DNA of 16,188 nt from Lachnospiraceae bacterium (GTDB taxonomy: Bacteria > Bacillota > Clostridia > Lachnospirales > Lachnospiraceae). The position numbers were made by a program, and so were the translations under genes. The stretch lies in NCBI GenBank assembly GCA_021205045.1, contig JAJPYH010000098.1, positions 1,282 to 17,469 of the forward strand. Reading direction: 5' to 3'. Positions 14,148 to 16,188 of this stretch are shown here, piece after piece (position 1 is the first letter of the stretch; each line of letters starts with the position of its first letter). The notes beneath the pieces are model-generated. The model worked only from the letters and a program-made list of their open reading frames with translations, was not told the DNA's origin and did no database searches.

Positions 14148-15245
14148 ATGAAGCTGGGAATCATCGGCCTTCCCAATGTGGGGAAGAGCACGTTATTTAA
14201 TTCACTGACAAAAGCCGGGGCTGAGAGCGCCAATTATCCGTTCTGCACCATTGATCCCAATGTGGGCATTGTGGCGGTGCCGGATGAGAGGATTCAGCTG
14301 CTGGGAGAAATGTATCATTCCAAAAAGGTGACGCCTGCGGTCATTGAGTTTGTGGACATTGCGGGACTGGTGAGAGGAGCCTCCAGGGGGGAGGGGCTGG
14401 GTAACCAGTTCCTGAGCCATATCCGGGAGGTGGATGCCATCGTCCATGTGGTCCGCTGCTTTGAGGACAGCAATGTGATTCATGTGGACGGAAGCGTAAA
14501 CGCTCTCAGGGACATCGAGACCATCAATTTTGAATTGATTTTCTCTGATCTGGAGATACTGGAGAGGAGAATGGCAAAGCTTTCCAAAACCGCCCGTATG
14601 GACAAAACTGCCGGAAAGGAGTATGCTTTCCAGGAGAGGATCAAAGAGCACCTGGAGTCCGGGAAGCTTGCCAAAAGCATGGAGGTGGAGGACGAGGATG
14701 AAGCCTTATGGTTTGCCTCCTACAATCTGCTGACCGCCAAGCCGGTGATTTTTGCGGCCAACGTGGGAGAGGATGATCTGGCGGATGACGGCTCCTCCAA
14801 TCCCTGGGTTCAGAAAGTCCGGGAATACGCGGCAAAAGAGGGCTGCGAGGTTTTCGTGATCAGCGCGCAGATTGAGGAGGAGATCGCCGAGCTGGATGAG
14901 GAGGAAAAGCAGCTCTTCTTAGAGGAGCTTGGAGTTTCCAGATCCGGTCTGGACAAACTGATCGAAGCAAGCTATCATATTCTTGGGCTGCAGAGCTTTC
15001 TGACGGCGGGAGAGGATGAAACCCGGGCCTGGACCATCAAAATCGGCACCAAAGCGCCCCAGGCCGCGGGAAAGATTCATTCGGACTTTGAGAGGGGCTT
15101 TATCAAGGCCGAGGTGGTCAATTATAAGGATCTGCTGGAATACGGTTCTTTAGCGGCAGCCAGGGAGAAGGGCCTGGTGGGCATGGAAGGCAAGGACTAT
15201 GTGGTAAAGGATGGAGACGTGATTTTGTTCCGTTTCAACGTGTAA
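14148..15245 (+). CDS. ychF: Redox/stress-linked GTPase (ATPase) YchF
   Basis: A 365-residue Obg-family P-loop protein that prefers ATP and associates with ribosomes. Motifs: GLPNVGKST (7-15), DIAGLV (70-75), and NVGED (205-209) at the base-recognition position that in YchF departs from the GTP-specific NKxD. A helical insert lies at about 120-190, and a C-terminal TGS domain begins near FLTAGEDETRAWTI (284-297). Full length. AAGGAG at 14131-14136 lies 11 bases upstream of the ATG. The 88-base gap after rsgA shows a TATATT (14122-14127) but no matching -35, so I do not call a promoter. Confidence 0.97.
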   Translation: MKLGIIGLPNVGKSTLFNSLTKAGAESANYPFCTIDPNVGIVAVPDERIQLLGEMYHSKKVTPAVIEFVDIAGLVRGASRGEGLGNQFLSHIREVDAIVHVVRCFEDSNVIHVDGSVNALRDIETINFELIFSDLEILERRMAKLSKTARMDKTAGKEYAFQERIKEHLESGKLAKSMEVEDEDEALWFASYNLLTAKPVIFAANVGEDDLADDGSSNPWVQKVREYAAKEGCEVFVISAQIEEEIAELDEEEKQLFLEELGVSRSGLDKLIEASYHILGLQSFLTAGEDETRAWTIKIGTKAPQAAGKIHSDFERGFIKAEVVNYKDLLEYGSLAAAREKGLVGMEGKDYVVKDGDVILFRFNV

Positions 15246-15254
15246 GGAGTACTT

Positions 15255-16184
15255 ATGACAGATATTATGAACAGTACCGATATTGCGTTCCCAAATCTGG
15301 GAATTTATCTGGAAAATGTACCGAAGTCATTTTCCGTATTTGGGTTTTCCATTGCTTATTATGGAGTGATTATCGGCTGCGGCATTATCTGCGGCATACT
15401 GCTGGCGGCTCATATTGCCAAGGTGACGGATCAGAATCCGGATATTTACTGGGATTTTGCGATTTACGCCATCATATTTTCCATTATCGGGGCCAGACTA
15501 TATTATGTGATTTTTTCATGGGACAAGTATAAGGATAACCTGCTCAGTATCTTTAATCTGCGCCAGGGCGGACTGGCGATTTACGGAGCCGTGATCGCGG
15601 CTTTCCTGACGCTGTTTGTCTATACCAGGGTCAAAAAGCAGAATTTCTTTCTGATGGCGGACACTGCGGTGCCGGGTCTGGTGCTGGGGCAGGTCATCGG
15701 ACGCTGGGGGAATTTCATGAACAGGGAAGCCTTTGGGGATTACTGCGACGGCCTTTTTGCCATGGCGCTGCCGGTGGATGCCGTCCGGGAGAGCGAGATC
15801 ACCCAGACCATGCTGGATCACATGGCGGAGGGGGTCAATTATGTGCTGGTTCATCCCACGTTTCTCTATGAATCCATGTGGAATCTGTGCCTGCTGATCT
15901 TTTTGCTGCTCTACAGAAAGCACAAAAAATTTGACGGGGAAATCACATTGTTTTATCTGGCCGGCTATGGCATCGGACGGTTTTTCATCGAAGGACTGCG
16001 CACTGATCAGCTGCTGATTCCGTACATCAATGTGCCTATTTCTCAGGTGATCGGCATCACGGCTTTTGTGGTCTGTGTGATTCTGGATATCGTGGTGCGT
16101 TTCCATGTGAGGCATGAGAGCGAGTACCTGGGGGAGTCCAGGAGTCTGTCGTACAATCAGAAGCTGGGCAGGAAGGAAGAATAA
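15255..16184 (+). CDS. lgt: Phosphatidylglycerol-prolipoprotein diacylglyceryl transferase
   Basis: A 309-residue multi-pass membrane enzyme, first step in lipoprotein maturation: it moves diacylglycerol from phosphatidylglycerol to the lipobox cysteine. About seven hydrophobic segments are visible. Family signature RWGNFMNREAFG (150-161) contains the essential Arg; HPTFLYESMWNL (200-211) and GIGRFFIEGLRTDQL (239-253) with the second essential Arg are intact. The QGGLAIYGA segment (104-112) has Tyr where E. coli has His103. The tail (283-309) is charged and cytoplasmic. Its ribosome binding site (AAGGAG, 15244-15249) overlaps the ychF stop, so the two genes are coupled. The stop is four bases from the window end; nothing can be said of what follows. 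Confidence 0.96.
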   Translation: MTDIMNSTDIAFPNLGIYLENVPKSFSVFGFSIAYYGVIIGCGIICGILLAAHIAKVTDQNPDIYWDFAIYAIIFSIIGARLYYVIFSWDKYKDNLLSIFNLRQGGLAIYGAVIAAFLTLFVYTRVKKQNFFLMADTAVPGLVLGQVIGRWGNFMNREAFGDYCDGLFAMALPVDAVRESEITQTMLDHMAEGVNYVLVHPTFLYESMWNLCLLIFLLLYRKHKKFDGEITLFYLAGYGIGRFFIEGLRTDQLLIPYINVPISQVIGITAFVVCVILDIVVRFHVRHESEYLGESRSLSYNQKLGRKEE

Positions 16185-16188
16185 AAGC

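Overview
The window looks like chromosomal DNA of a low-GC-phylum but fairly GC-rich Clostridia member, most likely a Lachnospiraceae-type anaerobe. This rests on protein style (MurE with a diaminopimelate-type DNPR motif, clostridial RlmN, Stp/PrkC and Lgt variants), strong AGGAGG-type ribosome binding sites, all genes on one strand, and the gene order priA-def-fmt-rsmB-rlmN-stp-prkC-rsgA typical of Clostridia. The family assignment is inference; no species call is made.

Layout. Positions 1-625 hold no convincing gene. They contain two copies of an ~84 bp direct repeat 293 bp apart, an intrinsic terminator between them, and a well-formed promoter plus a near-perfect 21 bp palindrome just ahead of padR. 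Positions 626-1715 are a compact four-gene module: a PadR repressor, a HAAS/DUF1700-like helical protein, a 108-residue membrane protein, and a 49-residue membrane protein (1566-1715). Every junction overlaps or nearly touches, so translational coupling is likely. A probable terminator follows at about 1742-1774.

Positions 2010-3506 encode a divergent MurE-type ligase. From 3606 to 14059 runs a housekeeping operon: replication restart (PriA), deformylation and formylation of initiator methionine/tRNA (Def, Fmt), rRNA/tRNA methylation (RsmB, RlmN), the PP2C phosphatase / PASTA Ser/Thr kinase pair that senses cell-wall state (Stp, PrkC), and the ribosome-assembly GTPase RsgA. It continues with the GTPase YchF and the lipoprotein-modifying transferase Lgt, which ends 4 bases before the window edge.

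The intergenic DNA is the least ordinary part: a decayed ~45 bp tandem repeat between fmt and rsmB, a perfect 21 bp inverted repeat followed by a 15 bp purine tandem repeat in front of rlmN, and a block of C-rich coding sequence (about 8.1-9.3 kb) whose strand skew is opposite to its neighbours. I see no CRISPR array, tRNA/rRNA gene, intact insertion sequence or clear new defence system. The best candidates for undescribed biology are the PadR small-membrane-protein module and the repeats.
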